This document shows positions 22,587-37,500 of a stretch of 64,000 bases of DNA, one piece after another. The DNA comes from Terebella lapidaria (taxonomy: Eukaryota > Annelida > Polychaeta > Terebellida > Terebellidae). Each line of letters opens with the position of its first letter. The first letter of the stretch is position 1. The stretch spans positions 34,579,119 through 34,643,118 of the forward strand of contig OX424559.1 in the NCBI GenBank assembly GCA_949152475.1. Reading direction: 5' to 3'. Below the pieces are notes generated by a model. That model saw nothing but the letters and a program-made list of their open reading frames with translations. It did no database searches and was not told the origin of the DNA. A program made the position numbers and the translations under genes.

Positions 22587-25500
22587 CGCTATGAGGAAAT
22601 GTGACGATTAGAAATTTGACACAAGGCACCACCTTACTGGAAAACTGTACAAAATATAAGCAGGGTGATTATACATCTAAAGGATTTGAAAATACATTTA
22701 ATTCTTACGCTGTCAATCTCGTTCACGTTCAAGTCTTCGTACTGTTTTCTGAGACTTGCTTCGTCTTCAAGTGGCGTCACTTCTATGTTGTCATACTGTA
22801 CTTCATTGAGTTGACCCTGAAGTAATTGCTCGGGTATGCAAGAAAATAACACAGTCAGAGTAATTAAAAAAAGTTACAGACACACGTGATAAAAATTAAT
22901 GTCTTACCGTCGGGGTTGATTCTGTGTGTCGCCAATTCTGAGTGTCACGATCTGACGTCCTAACGTGTTTCTGAAATCGTTTGAATGAAGTTTGAGATTG
23001 CATATGCGCGTGTTCACACACAATTCAGGAGAAACTATTATTACTTATTTAGTGTCAACATATTGGATTATATATGTATACTATTATATTGGATATTTCG
23101 TATTTATACTTGTTTCTCAAGACTGGGTTGCATATGGAATCGTGATTCTGGAATGCAAAAGCTCTCAGTTCATTTATAATGTAAGTATAAAGGCAGCAAA
23201 ATCACGAATTTGCACACATGAATCAGCACCAGACTTGAAAATGACTGTCTATAATCATAATGGATCAGCAAATGGGACTAAGGATTTTGACTAAGAATGG
23301 TGCGATGTCTGATATTTGTGATGCTCAAATGCCATTTGGTGATTTTGTTTTAATACACAAGTTACACGCACATCATGCCCATGAGCAGGATTATGGTGTA
23401 CTGCAATTAACTAATATTTCTACAAGTATTGAAGTGGAATATCCTGTTTCTGAAATTCGTTATTTATCAATTTGCTTGTATATATTGATGATATATCATC
23501 GTTACAACCTCCAGAAATACGTTCGCATCACCATGCAGTTGAGTTTGAATATACCAAAAAAAGGCATGATGTGAACGAATTGTGACACAAATTTCCCTTT
23601 ATCGTCGTTATTACCAATACAAAATAGTCAACCTGAATATTTGGGATTTCATCACTATAACATAAAGTATAGATACGAGTTTCAAGTGATTAGATGGCAT
23701 ATTTGTCTATATGTTTAGCTATTTTTGTTACTTTAGCATCACTGCCTTGGAACTGTTCCATGCAAATCTATTTTTAAAATACGGTTTTCAATGTCTAATT
23801 TGAAGACTTTCGTATGTGCATTAAAACTTTTCACTGTACAGCTGCTTTAGGGACAGCTTTTGATCACTTTCAACTGGAAAACCTAAAACCGATTTTGCCA
23901 CTTTAAATCATATTGTCCAGCGGAAGTAGGGTAAACCATGTTTTAGGGTCCATACAGCGTTTTATTGTTTATTTATCATCTTTCACTTATCCTGAACTGA
24001 AATCAGATGGGTGCCAGCTTGGCACCCTTCAGGAATTTTTTTCAGGGCCGAAGAACCAAATTGCCGCCACGGATTTACAAAAATCTTGCTAGCATTCAAA
24101 ACTTTGTAACTAATTGAGATAAAAACACATGTAAAGTGTCAAAATGTATGTTCTTTGGGTAAAGGAATCCAATTGTACTATTAGTTTTGCCTTATAGGAA
24201 ATATAATTTTTCTAAAATCCGAATCTTTACCAAAGTTACACATTTTCAGAGGGATCGAGGGACAATTTTGAAGGTACTATGTGCTACCAGCATGTAACTA
24301 ACTAATAAACAGTACATATACTGTTTCAATCAACCACATTGAAGATGACTGACTACCCTGGATACGTGAAGTAAATAGCCTGTATCGCAAATACATGTAT
24401 TCGTATGGCACATTTCAGTTTGATGAGCAAGTGCAACAATCAGACATGCTGGATATTTTTCATACAGTAACAACAAACATGACATACATTATATGTGATG
24501 GTTCATAGTAAGTCACTGTGAAGATTTGTGTAAGTGACACTTACCTCTGATTGTGGGGTTGTGCAATTAGCGAGCCCTCATTCGCCAACCACACATGAAA
24601 TTTGGGTGAACTACAATAGAATTTAGCTAGTCTGTTAGGATCCCATGCTGGATGGGTGGTTACCTGAGCAGTACAGCCTCCGTATAGTCGAATCATCTGG
24701 TGGTCCACTGTCCCGTATTCACTTTTGTAGTGTGAAGAAACATCTCGAAATATATCATGGAGATATTCAGTGCGGAGGCCTGTGGGTTAATCCGACATCA
24801 GAAGAAACTATGCATTGTATAAAAGTAGACGCCAATTCAGAAACTTTGATTTGTTATGCTAAGCGATACTTACTTTTGGATTTTGGATCCCCTCATTCGG
24901 TAAGGATGCCTACACAAAATCATCCTCTGCAAGGAGAAAGATGATTATTATGCATAATACCAATGTCAATTATTACTATATAAATATAAAGGAGTTCGCT
25001 CGTTTTTTCTTTAGTAACTGTTACACTAATTAACCACAAAGTAGCTCGGAAGTTAATGGTATGATTGTAGGTATATTGCAATCTAGAATAGATCTGAAAT
25101 TACATACCCATAGTCGAGTGTCCTTGCGAGGATATGCGCCGCTGCTAGGTGATGTCACGGCGCTCCTTCCCCGTGAACACTTGCATTAGGAAGCAGTGGG
25201 CTGGATGATGACTTGTGCTGAGACAACCGGGTCGAGGCGATGGAGATCGTTTGAGAGCAGGTAGACGTCTTGCAGGTAAAACAATGAGGAGGTAGAGTGA
25301 GACTTCCACTCGCATGGTCAGACACTAGTTGTGGAATGGAAGGGACTGAGAACATTCACAAGCCCGCCTCCATGAAACATTTAGTCTTAGCCAAGAGCCC
25401 CAAATCCCAGTCATAGCCAAGAGCCCCAGGTCTCAATGCAAGGTGACGGACAGGTTTTTTCCCAGGATGCACGACTTCCGCAGACAACCTTGCAGTTCTC

Positions 25501-28500
25501 TGAGCCACTGAACAGAAGTGAGGGCCAGGAAAAATCGTCTTACGGGTGAGGATGCGAAGGTCTTCTTCCTTTAAAAGCTCGTAGGGGACACTTCAGGCTG
25601 GACATCATGAGCAAAAGTTTCCATGTAGGCGGTCGAGAAAACGGTGGCAAGTCCTGGGTGAAACACTTGAAGAAGGAGGTAATTTGCATGAAGCACTCTG
25701 TTGCGTCTGTCTTCGAGCCAAACAAAAACGTCTGCTACTCCAGGGAGAGAGGGATGACATGGATGGATCTGCTTTGGAGAACACCAAGCAGAGAAGACCC
25801 TCCACTTAACCTGGTAGAGCGGTTCCGAAGTTGATCGAATAGTTCTTGATATCCAATAGGAAGCAATCTTGAAAAACCAGCTGTTCTGAAGGAATGCCAG
25901 AAAGTCTCCATGCATGAAGGTGTAAGACATCTAGATGCTCATGGAACTGCCTTTCTGGCGAAGTAGGCTTGGAATATGTGGCATTAGCCTCAGAGCGTCC
26001 GTCAGAAGGTCCAGGAGCTATGAAAACCTGGGCTTCAGTGGCCAGTTGGGAGTGATCATGATGACCTGGGTGTGCCTCGACCGATCTTCTGCAGGATGAC
26101 TGGAAGCAGGGAGAACAGCAGAAAAACATATGGTCAGAAGTTGGACCAGTCCAGAGTGATGGCATTGACAGCGCAGGCATGAGAAAGGTCTGGGAAAAAG
26201 CAGATATACAGTGGAAGCAGATAATTCTGAAACGTCGCGAACAGGTCTAAGTGAGGCTGAGTGCAGAGACCCCACAAGCGGCTGCAGCCATAGGGACAGA
26301 GTGACCAGTTTGACGAAACTGGATCATTCCTATAAAAGGGTCTGTTAGGGTATTCATGGCTCTCGGAATGGGACGAGCAAGAAGACTTATGTCCATTCTA
26401 TCATTCTGCGCGTCACTGTACTTAGTTGCCTTGACCGTGCCCCTCCTGGTTCTTGATGTATCCGACCATGGTGATGTTGACGGACATGGCATGAATCATG
26501 GAGCTGGTGACTGTCTGCTGGAAGTGACGAATACCCAGCCAGACTGCCTTGAGCTCTAGCTAGCTGGTGTGTTGTAGAAAAAAACCCAAGAAGAGTGTGT
26601 TGATGTTGACTTGAACTCGCCAAGAACAAAAGTGAATATAAGGGCAGTGGACCGTCACGATGATCTAACTACACAGAGGGTGAACTGCTCAGGTATACCT
26701 AACCAGCACGGGGTTTCAAAAGAAGCTGAATTTTATTCGAGTTCAACCAAATTTCATGTGTGATTGGCGAATGAGGGTTCGCTAATTACTCAACCCCAGA
26801 AACAGAGGTAAGTATCGTTTAGGGTAACAATTAAAATGTGAGACTTGTCACTCACACATATATTCGTAGTGACTTAATATGGACCAATGCATATAATGTA
26901 TGTCATGTTTGTTGTTACTATGTACATAACATCCCGCATGTCCAGCATTCTTTCCACTTGCTCATCAAGCTGAAATGTGCCGTATGAATACATGTATTTG
27001 CGATTAGGCTATTTACTTCATGTATCCAGGGTAGTCAGTTATCTTCAACGTTAGTAACATAGTGGTAGCACCCTAGTACCTCCAAAGAATAGTAAGAAAC
27101 ATGCCACAATCTCTTGTATTAAGTAAATACTCGGCTTCCCTCGGTTTTTATCTCAATTAGTTACAAATTTTTTAATACTAGGAAAATTTTCGTCAATCGG
27201 TAGCGGCCGTTTTCTATTTCGGCCCTGAAAAAAATTCCTCAAGGGTGCCAAGGTGGCACCCGTCTGATTTCAGTTCAGGATAGGTCAAAGATGACCAATA
27301 AAAAATAAAACGTTGTACAGACCCTAAAACATGGTTGCTATGTGGCAGTAATTGGCAGCTGGACTAATACTTGCCTTGATCTCACAGGTGTTCAATCGGG
27401 GGTTGATGTGGTTGGTTAAACCACAGCCGGTGAGGGCTGAGTGGGTTTCCAATGGTTTGAAACAGAGAAACCCCTCGAGTAACAGAGGGTTATTCCCCAT
27501 AGTCTCGGGCTGCCACCCTCGATCATGTTGATTAAAACCTATTTTTAGGTTTCTCGTGAGTCTCACAGTTAAATAAACAGCTCCACTGTATTCCTCTCAT
27601 AGAAAGTCTAGCCATATGTGTATTTGTTATCAAAGTGGCATGATCGTTTTGCAATATTTTTTATGCGAACCCGCATCTGTCTAAATCTGACGTTGAAAAT
27701 CAGATTTCAAAAAAAACTTTGCATTGAATGGTTCCATGTGGTGATGCAAAACTAACAAAAAAGACATGGCTAGTATACCACTACCCTCTTACCAGCCTTT
27801 AATCAATAACGATAGGTATGTTATCTGTGAATATTTGACTTACCTTGAATATTTGTCTCTTGTGGTGCAACACAAACAGAACAACTGCGATAAGCAAGAT
27901 CACAACTCCACAAACCACACCAACCACTATCCAGATTATGGACTCCCTACCTGAAACGATATTTATTGTTTAAAAGTGATAATCGGAATGAAGTTGGTGG
28001 TGACCAAACTATGGTAGAAAATAAGAAATAAACCCGCATAATCATTAAAGCTGATAAGCCATGACATAGAATGAATAATCCAGCTATACGTTCTGGAAAT
28101 CATCATAGATGCCCTTAAAATTGTGTGAATCATTTTCCGAGGATATGCACCCCGTGCTTTTTCCATCCTTTCATTGTATCATGAGCATGAAAAAAGCATA
28201 ATGCATTTTTAAAACACACCTGCATTGACATGGTAACTGAGTGAGTCTGTGTTCACAAGGTCATCGCCGTCATAGAGCATGAATTCAAACACAAGTCGGT
28301 CTGACTGTGGCGTCTTCACCAAGTATGGCTGTATTGACGGATCAGTGATGTTTGTTTCAAGGCACAAGCTGCTGTCTCGAGAATCGCAAGCGTTGACCAG
28401 AATATGAGTTGTAGATCCGAGATTCGCCAGGTACCACACTATGCTGGATGTGTTAATTTCAATCGTTATCGTGGCTTCTCCGATAAACTCTGGTTTTGCT

Positions 28501-31500
28501 GCGATGATTCAATAAACACGATACCTTCAAAACACATTTTATAGGACATGCCAATATAGCACAACATGCCGATGTTACAGGTTGCAATACGAACCGAGTG
28601 TTTTGTTGATTGTCATCGGCCCAAATGTACTCCCAATGTAGTTGATGGCGTCTACTTGAATTCGGTACGAGTGACTTGATTGGATAGTCTTTGGATCAGC
28701 AAGTTTGTAAGTCATAATGTGGCCTTCCAGTACTTCGGATGCATCCAGTTCTTCGGTATTCGACCCATCAGTGTCTATGTCAGTGTATGTGATGAGGAAG
28801 GTCTGTCCGGGACCTCCGTGGTACCCAGCCCTCCACTCCAGGTAAAGACTCACAGCTGTCACGTCAGTACACACCAAGTCGTATGGGGGGTCTGGCTGGT
28901 CTATTCAGTTGTATGAAATATATCATGGATAATATTGTGGCAATTACAACTACTTACAACTGAAACACGAAAAAGCCTTTTTCAAAGTTATACTATATAT
29001 ATTATATTATATTATATTAAAATTTATTAAATTATATTAAAGCATGTATAATATCTTGCATCTCATCTCAAATAGAACTAGTATATGTAAAAAATGAATA
29101 TAAATTATTTTTGCGATATTGAGGCAGACCAAACATCCTGGTGTACATGGAAGAGACTAGATTAATTCAAATACTTCGACCACACATTGATATATCTCAA
29201 AACCGATTTGTGCCAGATAATTGAAGCTGATATGATGATTTTCAGGAACAGCAATCTAAACACAATTAGACATACATCATTAGCTATATATGACGTCGGA
29301 AATAATTTCATGAATATACAACAAATAGTTCACTACGGATTTTTATTTTTTCGTATGCATTCTGAAATTGCTGAGAAGCCATGATCAGACGATGATTGTG
29401 TGCATGAGTCATGGCTCAAGGGTATTCAGGCTCGACAGGCTTTGGTCACACCCGGGAATTCAATGCCTTTAATGGTACAGCAAGAAAATTGGTGGATTAT
29501 TTGATTGAATTTAGTTTACCATCCGTATGCTGATAAGAAGGGACCTAAATGGTTATCCAAAGAGAGGATGTTGTGTAGGATGGTGGCAGTCATTTTCTCA
29601 ACAGCTGCATAATTCTGTTTGCATAAGCATGACATTACAAACTATGGAATGCCTCAAATCGCCAGAGAATCCGGGAATGGAGGCCTTAATGGCCAAAATT
29701 TCATTTTTAGACACTTTGTGTAAAATATATTCATTAACTTTCTCTAATTTTACAGATGGATTGCATCTTGTTGTTTAGTTGGTGTATGAAGACAAAATGC
29801 ATTGAATCGCTCAAAAATACTGGAATGTAGACTGACATAGTTCGAAAATACACAAACTGGCCACTAGATACTATGAGCTTGCAGATGCAGCTTGAGTTTG
29901 TATTACGAGCATAGAAATTCAGATATGGCACATCTTTTGGCGACCATGGTATTCACCACATATGACCTTGAGTGATAACTTAAAGGTTATGCCCATGATC
30001 TCGAGTGGAGTATGTCAAATTGTAATATGAATATGTGAGGAAGTCACTTGAGTAGTCCGTGAGTGGTAATTGTCGAGGTGAAATCTAATCTGAAACAGGT
30101 AAAATGGCCGCCCCAGACTAAAGGCTTGTAGAGAGAGCTTTGAGTTTGTTTTTTTGAAAATAAAAGCAGTCATATGTAAGGTCAATATTATGTGGCGGTT
30201 TCAGTAGTGTGAATGACTGAAGCATTGCATGCGACATACTTGGAGTGTCCCTCCTCCTCCACACCTAATTTGCCATGGATGGGGGGCCCTTATGAGGCGT
30301 GCTGTCCCATGGGTGGGGGCTTCCTATAACAGCTGGTGTCCCATGGGTCCCTTCCTCCCCATAATACGTGGTTTGCCATTGATGATAGACCATTACACGT
30401 GGATTAGGGGTAAATGAAAAAAAGGTACACATTGAGCATTTGTGAATGATATATATGTACCATGAGTCGATGGGTGTGTATACAGTGTACATGTGTTTTG
30501 ATGGGTTTCCACATGGTATCTAATGTAAGGTATACCGAGTAATACATGTATGTGAACGCACGCTTTTATTCCGTGTCAATACTTTACGTACTAGTTAAAG
30601 AGTGAGACAGAGTGCCATCGCGAATATAAAGAACGACGACCTAAAATACTTGCACAGTCAAGCTGTTCTTTACTTTAGGTCATACAGTGCTTCATTCGCA
30701 AATGAGCGTTCTTTCGTTGATATAACGCACACCTCGTGCAATAGATACATCGGCAAGAAGTATGTTAAATGTATTCAATTCTAACGAATCAAACGGAACA
30801 GAACTACATCAGTGTCGTAAACACGTGGTTCATTCCGTGTCAATACTGTAGTGTAAAACCAAATGGTGGGTGTCATTAACGGTTCCAGTGGGGTTTGGCT
30901 TTTATATATCAAACCATAGTCAGTAGCAACGTTTCTGTGCTACCTATAGTTTCCTACAGAAAACCAAATGTTTTTTTTTTTAATTACAGTGGGGTTTGGA
31001 TGAAACACGGGCTGTTGGGTATGATGTATGGCAGGGTGCACTGCGTGAAAAATCATCTTTACAATGTATTTACATTCGGGAAAGGTATACGAATGGAAAC
31101 ATTTACATCGCCTTTGAAAACATTTACAATTCCCTGAACAAGAAAACGCAAAGGTAGTCAAGGTTGTATTTACATAGTTCATCCCAGATAGTAATGGCAC
31201 AATTTACAGAATCCATACAAGGTCTGCAGGTGTGACCTTTTATATATGGAAAGGTGATGGCGATGTGTATGTCGATAGTTACGCACAACGTCTGTGAAAC
31301 AGATAGATATGCACAACAAGGTCTTGTAAAGCCTTTGTAAATGTATTGGTGGTTACTGCATATATATGGAAAGGTGATATTATTTTCAGACAAGGTGACA
31401 TTTCGTTCTTATTAGATTTACAATTATCCAAGGATGGATACAAGAGTTGATCATTAGTGACAACTTCATGTCATTATTTCGGTAACGAAAATGTACAAAA

Positions 31501-34500
31501 CAGTTGAAAGATGATATGTGGGCAATTGTAAAGGTATATACTAGATATGACAAGACGATATATCACGTATGAATGAAGGTATTCATTCATTTTGGAAATA
31601 CTGCATTTCGGCATTTGGAATGGAACTGGCATGTGTGAATGTATGACCTAGGTTATGTAAAGATGCAAATCTATCAGTTTATGTCATCATTTTATTGATG
31701 TAAATGTGTAACAAGATCTGTTCATATCACATTGCCAATCACGTCAATGCATCCCTATATGTGGCAATGCTACCTTTTGGTGTTTGCAAATGTATTAATT
31801 TTATAAGAATATGTGACCCTTTGTTCCATTTACATGTACAACTATATACTACTATGTCGCCTTTCCATTTATATATGTCAATCTGTTTGGAAATATGATA
31901 TCTTGGTATTCGTAAAGGGATTAACATGTTTGAAGGCATGACCTGATATATTTATAAATTTCAGTTCATATCCACATTGTGTTGAATAAAATGCACAACC
32001 AGGCCTGCTCAAATCACACTTCCTTTAACTGAAATACATCTTTGTATTTGGAAATTTCATCTTTTGAAATTTGTAATGGAATGGACAAGTTTTGACCGAT
32101 GACCTTAGATTATGTGGAATTGTGCTGAAAGGCCGAATCTTGTTATATTTGCATTTAATTATTTAATTAAATGCAAATATAACAAGATGCGACCTTTCAG
32201 CATTGTGTTAGTGGATCCGTTCAAATCATATCTCTGTTCACGTATATGTGTAACTTCCCTTGGAAATGTTAACTGTTGTAATTTTGTGTGCGGAAAGTGG
32301 GTGATGTATGAATAGATAACTATCAACACATACATTCGCAAAAACATGATAACTTCGATTGGGGTGTAAACATTTATTTTCATCATAAAACCTTGATAAC
32401 ATTTGTCTCTAACTTGGATACAGAAATATATGAGGAAGTAATATGACAAGACATTTGCTTATATATGGCAAGAAGCCGTAGCCCAATGTCAGCCAACAAC
32501 AGAAAATAACAGCTTGAAAACAAAAACTAGTGTGCTTGATTAGTGGATAGCTACGGAGCCTCTGAGAGGACATGGAAGAAATATTTTTAGCACATTGTTA
32601 TTGCGTCCCCTCGCAATATTATCGCGTTCCCTCGCATTTCGGATCGCATTCCCTCACGATCTTATTGCGTTCCCTCGCAATCCAGATCGCGTTCCCTCGC
32701 AATCCAGATTGCATTCCCTCGCGATATTATCACATTCCCTCGCGAAATTATCGCGTTCTCTCGCGATCTTATTGCATTCCCTCGCATTCTGGATTGCGTT
32801 CCCTCGCATTGTGCTGACACCAATGACTTCTGAGAAGGTTATTCTACAAGATCGCGAGGGAATGCGATCCGGAATGCGAGGAAACGCAATAAGATCGCGA
32901 GGGAACGCGATAATATCGCGAGGAAACGCGATAATATCGCGAGGAAACGCGATAATATCGCGAGGGAATGCGATCTGGATTGCGAGTGAACGCGATCCGG
33001 ATTGCGAGGGAACGCAATAAGATCGCGAGTGAACGCGATCCGGATTGCGAGAGAACGCAATAACCATTTGTCAAAAAATATTTCTTCTATGTCCTTTCAG
33101 CGGCTCCGTAGATAGCAGACAGAGCACGACCTAATATTATATTGGGCATCTTCTCGAGCGATTGTTGTTGTTGAGGTGAGGGAAATCTCTGATAACAATC
33201 AACTGTAGCATGCATTAGTTGATTTGTATCGAGTTTAATCAAAGACTGATGACTGACCAGCCATAAATTTATAAAATAATAATCACGATGAAAATCATAA
33301 GAGTACTGAAATCTTGCTTTGATAATATTTACTGTACCATTGATATACCATTGTTTTACATTAATTTATTTTACATGACATTCATTTAGTATGTGCTTAT
33401 TCATGGACTAAAGGGCTATAAGGCTGAATAGTTAGCTGGTCGATTGATTCAATAGTAAATTCCTAATGTAAAGAAGAAAATCGTTATCATGAAACTATTC
33501 ACGTTGACTGTTCCGACACATAGTAGCATGGCAAACCAATATTATTTCTTTGATAGTCGCGGCAATTTAGACAATGACGTAAGTGTTAATTGACTTGCGT
33601 TGGTGTTGTGATATTGCAAGATAGATTATGTATGCTACTAGTTTGTGTATTGCGAATGGCATGTGCAGGCACGAGTATTATTACATTTGGTCCCGGCACT
33701 AGTTAAGTATTGCCCACGAACGGAGACGAGAACAAGACAAACATCAATAGTACATCGTTTGATTACGCTAAAACATAGCGAGAACTCTCATATATGGTAA
33801 AAACTGTATGTGCGACCTATAACTTGTGGATTATTCAGCAGAAGTATCATGGAGGAGATCTCGATAAAAATTGAGGAAAGAAATGTCGAAATCTGGCACT
33901 AAAAGGACTCGAAATTCATCGTCAGACAGAAACATTGAAGCCATTACAGAAGCACCCCAACATGAACCAATATCAAGAATTCGGCAAAATGAGGGAGGCC
34001 ACTCACCCAGGTATGAGCTACCAAGGGGGTACCCGCAGCCTTAACAGGGCATGATGAACAATATCATACTGCCCGATACTGCAGTACTGTGTCAAGCCCC
34101 TGGTTCATCTCCTACACTCATGGATATATGGAACAGGATCGGCCAGGTTCGAATCACCATCGAAAACAAGTTAGAATGCATGAAATCGGACATTACGCAA
34201 TATATTGATGATAACATGACGGCAATGAAAAGCTCTATAGATTCGGAGCTGAGCGGCTTACGAACGGATATAGCTGACCTACAATGCAGGATGGAAACAC
34301 AGAGAAGGTAGCTTCGGAGAAGGTAGAAATGCAGAAGTCCCAAAGCTGGTGACTAAACATCTGTCTGGAAAGGAGGACGAGAATCCTGATGACATCAAAA
34401 GTGCAGTGGAATCCATGTTAGGTGCACTCGAGCTGGATGTGAAAATACTGAAAGCGACACGTCCAAAAAAGTGGCCCACCTAGGAAACCGAAGTTCGTCA

Positions 34501-37500
34501 TGGTTGAACTAGGTACTACTGTACTGAAAGCCAAACATGGGCTGAGAACCATAAAACCGTTTGAAGACGTCTATATCGATTCCGACCGTAACAACAATGA
34601 ACATCAACTGGACGTTAACATGAGAATGATCGCCAAGGCTTGCCTAACATAGTATACAAGCGTGGGAGAGTCTCATGTCCAAGCTCGTAGTGACGAGATG
34701 ACAGCCAGCTAACAGGGCACTTGTCAATCGGTGTCTGGAATGTAAACGGATGGAAATCAAAATATGTAAATAGTGCACTGGATATTCGTTCAAATATAAT
34801 TTTGACACTTGATTTTGATTTTTTTTGCCTTGTTGAATCTCACCCAGTGGGCACACATGTGATAAATATAAGTGGATACACGTGGATTGGACACAATCGT
34901 AAGCAACTGGATCCAAAGGCTGTGCGTGGATCAGGGGGAGTGGGCATCTTGGCAAAAAACTGACTTATAGAACAGTATGAAATGCACCAAATCGATAATA
35001 CTTACGAAGGCATACTTTGGGTACGGTTTAGCGCCATCGAGAATGACAGTTACGGATTTATGATATGTGTGTGTTATCTCCCACCCGCCGACTCCAGTCG
35101 CGGGAATAGCTGTCAAGAATTCTTCGATATACTCACTGCGCAAACATATATGTGTGGGACTGAACACCCAGTACTTACATGCGGAGACTTTAATGCACGC
35201 AGCGGATATAAAAAAAGATTTCTGTGAATTTATCGATACCAATCAATAGATCAGGTGAAAAATAGCCATGGAAACTCACTAATAGACTATCTGTTGGACA
35301 CGAAGCAATGTGTGTTAAATGGGCGAGGTGACCCCATTAAGGACAACTATACATCTATATCTGCTCGTGGGAAGGCAGTAGTAGACTATATGATTACCGG
35401 ATACCAAAATGTGGAGAACGTCAGTGACTTTGAAGTATGGACGGTTAAGGACACAATAGACCAACTTAATATTGACATTGGGTCATGTGGGATACTGGAC
35501 CACTCGATATTACAAAAAAAATTGAATATATCGGACTACTACAGAGTGAGAACGGAACCATGTGTGCCCAGGGGAAAGCCGGCTACTAGACAAAGCCGTT
35601 TTAACAAAAATATATCAAACAGGGTATACAAAGTGGATGAAAAGGATATTAAAAAATGTTCAGTACAGCTGAATGTCAAACAGCGCTGCTAGAACTAAAT
35701 GCCCAAATGGAAACAAATGACCGAAAGCAAGCACACACACCCTGCAAAATGGCATAGAGAGTTGACAGACCTAGTTCTTTTGTTTAGGGGTCAGGTCATG
35801 TTATTGTCAACGCTGTAAGGCTAACTTTTTCTGAACTGATTACGACACATGGTGAGTAAAATATTTTCTTTTTAAAATACTGACTATATTACTTTAGAAT
35901 GAGTTTTCGATGCAGTGTACGAGACACCAATGTACAATCCTGTGCTGTCCAATTATTCTTTGGAGTCTGATTTGTTAAGAAATAGTCCCTCGCCCACGAA
36001 CGTGGCCCACAAATATGTAGTGTCCAAAGATTGATCACAATGTATTCGATACTTACGGCCCACATACAGCAACACTGTATGAACTGGTGGTTTTAAATGT
36101 TCTAAACTTCAATTGTGAGCAATATAAAGGCACAGCGTCATCTAGATAGGGCTCTAATAATTTATAATTGTAATGCTTGTGGCGTGTCAACCCTCTAAGG
36201 ACATGGTCTACGCTCTGACGCTGCCTTTTCAAAGTTACATAGACCTTCTTCAGGAAGGATAAACCGTTATTGAGAATGTCTTGTGGTTGTTTTGATGAAC
36301 AATAACCATTTTCTGAAGCGTTTTATGTGAAGTTTCCATGAACCCGTTTTGGATAGTCCACCCAAAGACTACCCACTACTGCAAGCAAATCCAGACTGTT
36401 AACTTCGACCAGGCAGCTTTAGAGCGTACACCATGTCCTTAGAGCGTTGACACGCCACAAGCGATTCACTAATAAATTATTCGAGCAATATTCAGATGAC
36501 GTTGGACCTTTATATTGCTCACAATTGAAGTTTGAAGTATTTCAAACCTCCAGTTGATACAGTGTTGCTGTACATGGGCCATAAGTTGTGAAAACATTGT
36601 GATCAATGTTTGGACACTACATATTTGTGGACCACATCTGTGAACGAGGGTCTATTTCTGAACAAATCAGTCTCCTATGGATAATTGAACAGTACATACG
36701 TGTCCATTGATATCTCTTACACTGCATCGAATCCCCGATCTAAGGTAATAAGGTCAGTATTTCACAGAAAAATTATTTTACTCCCCATGTGTCGGCATTA
36801 GCTGCCAAAAAGTTAGCATTACAGCGTTGACAACAACATGACCTGAACCCTAAACAAAAAAACTAGGCCGGACAACGCTCTATGCCATTTGGCAGGGTGA
36901 CACATGGATGAAGTTTATACACAATTTACAGAAATAGTGCACTCTGAAATGGATGCGAACGTGGAATATAGGGATATAGGTGTTATGAAACCAAAATGTA
37001 AATGGATACCCCAAAAAGTATGTCCATTCTGGAATAACGAATTAAACATGCTCATACTGCTGAAAAGGTATATCTCAACCATCGAAGGCCTATTATTGAG
37101 CACAAGACTTCGACAAGAATACAAGGACAAACAAAACAAATTCGACAAACAAAACAAATTCGACAAACACTTTCGGCAGTTAAAACGGATAAACGAGGAC
37201 AATAAACAAAGGCACATTGATATGCTACATACCTCGAACACACACCAGTTCTGGACAGAGATATCAAACCTAGGACCAAGGATGAATAATTCCCCAATCT
37301 CTTCGGTGAAATGTCAGGATGGGACAATACTACATGGGGTGGAGGCCGTAACCACCGCATGGAAACGGGAATATGAGCAACTATTCCAGGTATCAACCAA
37401 TGTCGATAATCACCAGTTACATCACATTACGAAAGAGTATTAGTAATCCTATGACTATTATACCGGATATGACGACTATTCATATATTCATTCACAAAGG

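Larger units (their letters stand above)
28901..32545. other. Gene B large intron, repeat-poor to diverged-repeat stretch
   Basis: No credible exon. Contains an ATATT run (29000-29040), copy 2 of a dispersed element (30588-30770), diverged repeats with GACCTAGGTTATG-like words at 31647 and 32099, and a strong AT palindrome near 32160. Confidence 0.55.

Noticed and set aside
27324-27566. 80-codon ORF on the minus strand beyond the DIRS-like unit
   Set aside because: No domain, no splice context consistent with gene B, and part overlaps the terminal repeat.
32590-33062. CRISPR-like short regular repeats
   Set aside because: Units are contiguous and inverted between arms, without unique spacers, in a eukaryotic fold-back element.
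32595-33074. Several overlapping 70-140 codon ORFs, both strands
   Set aside because: Translations of the 24-25 bp repeat units of the fold-back element.
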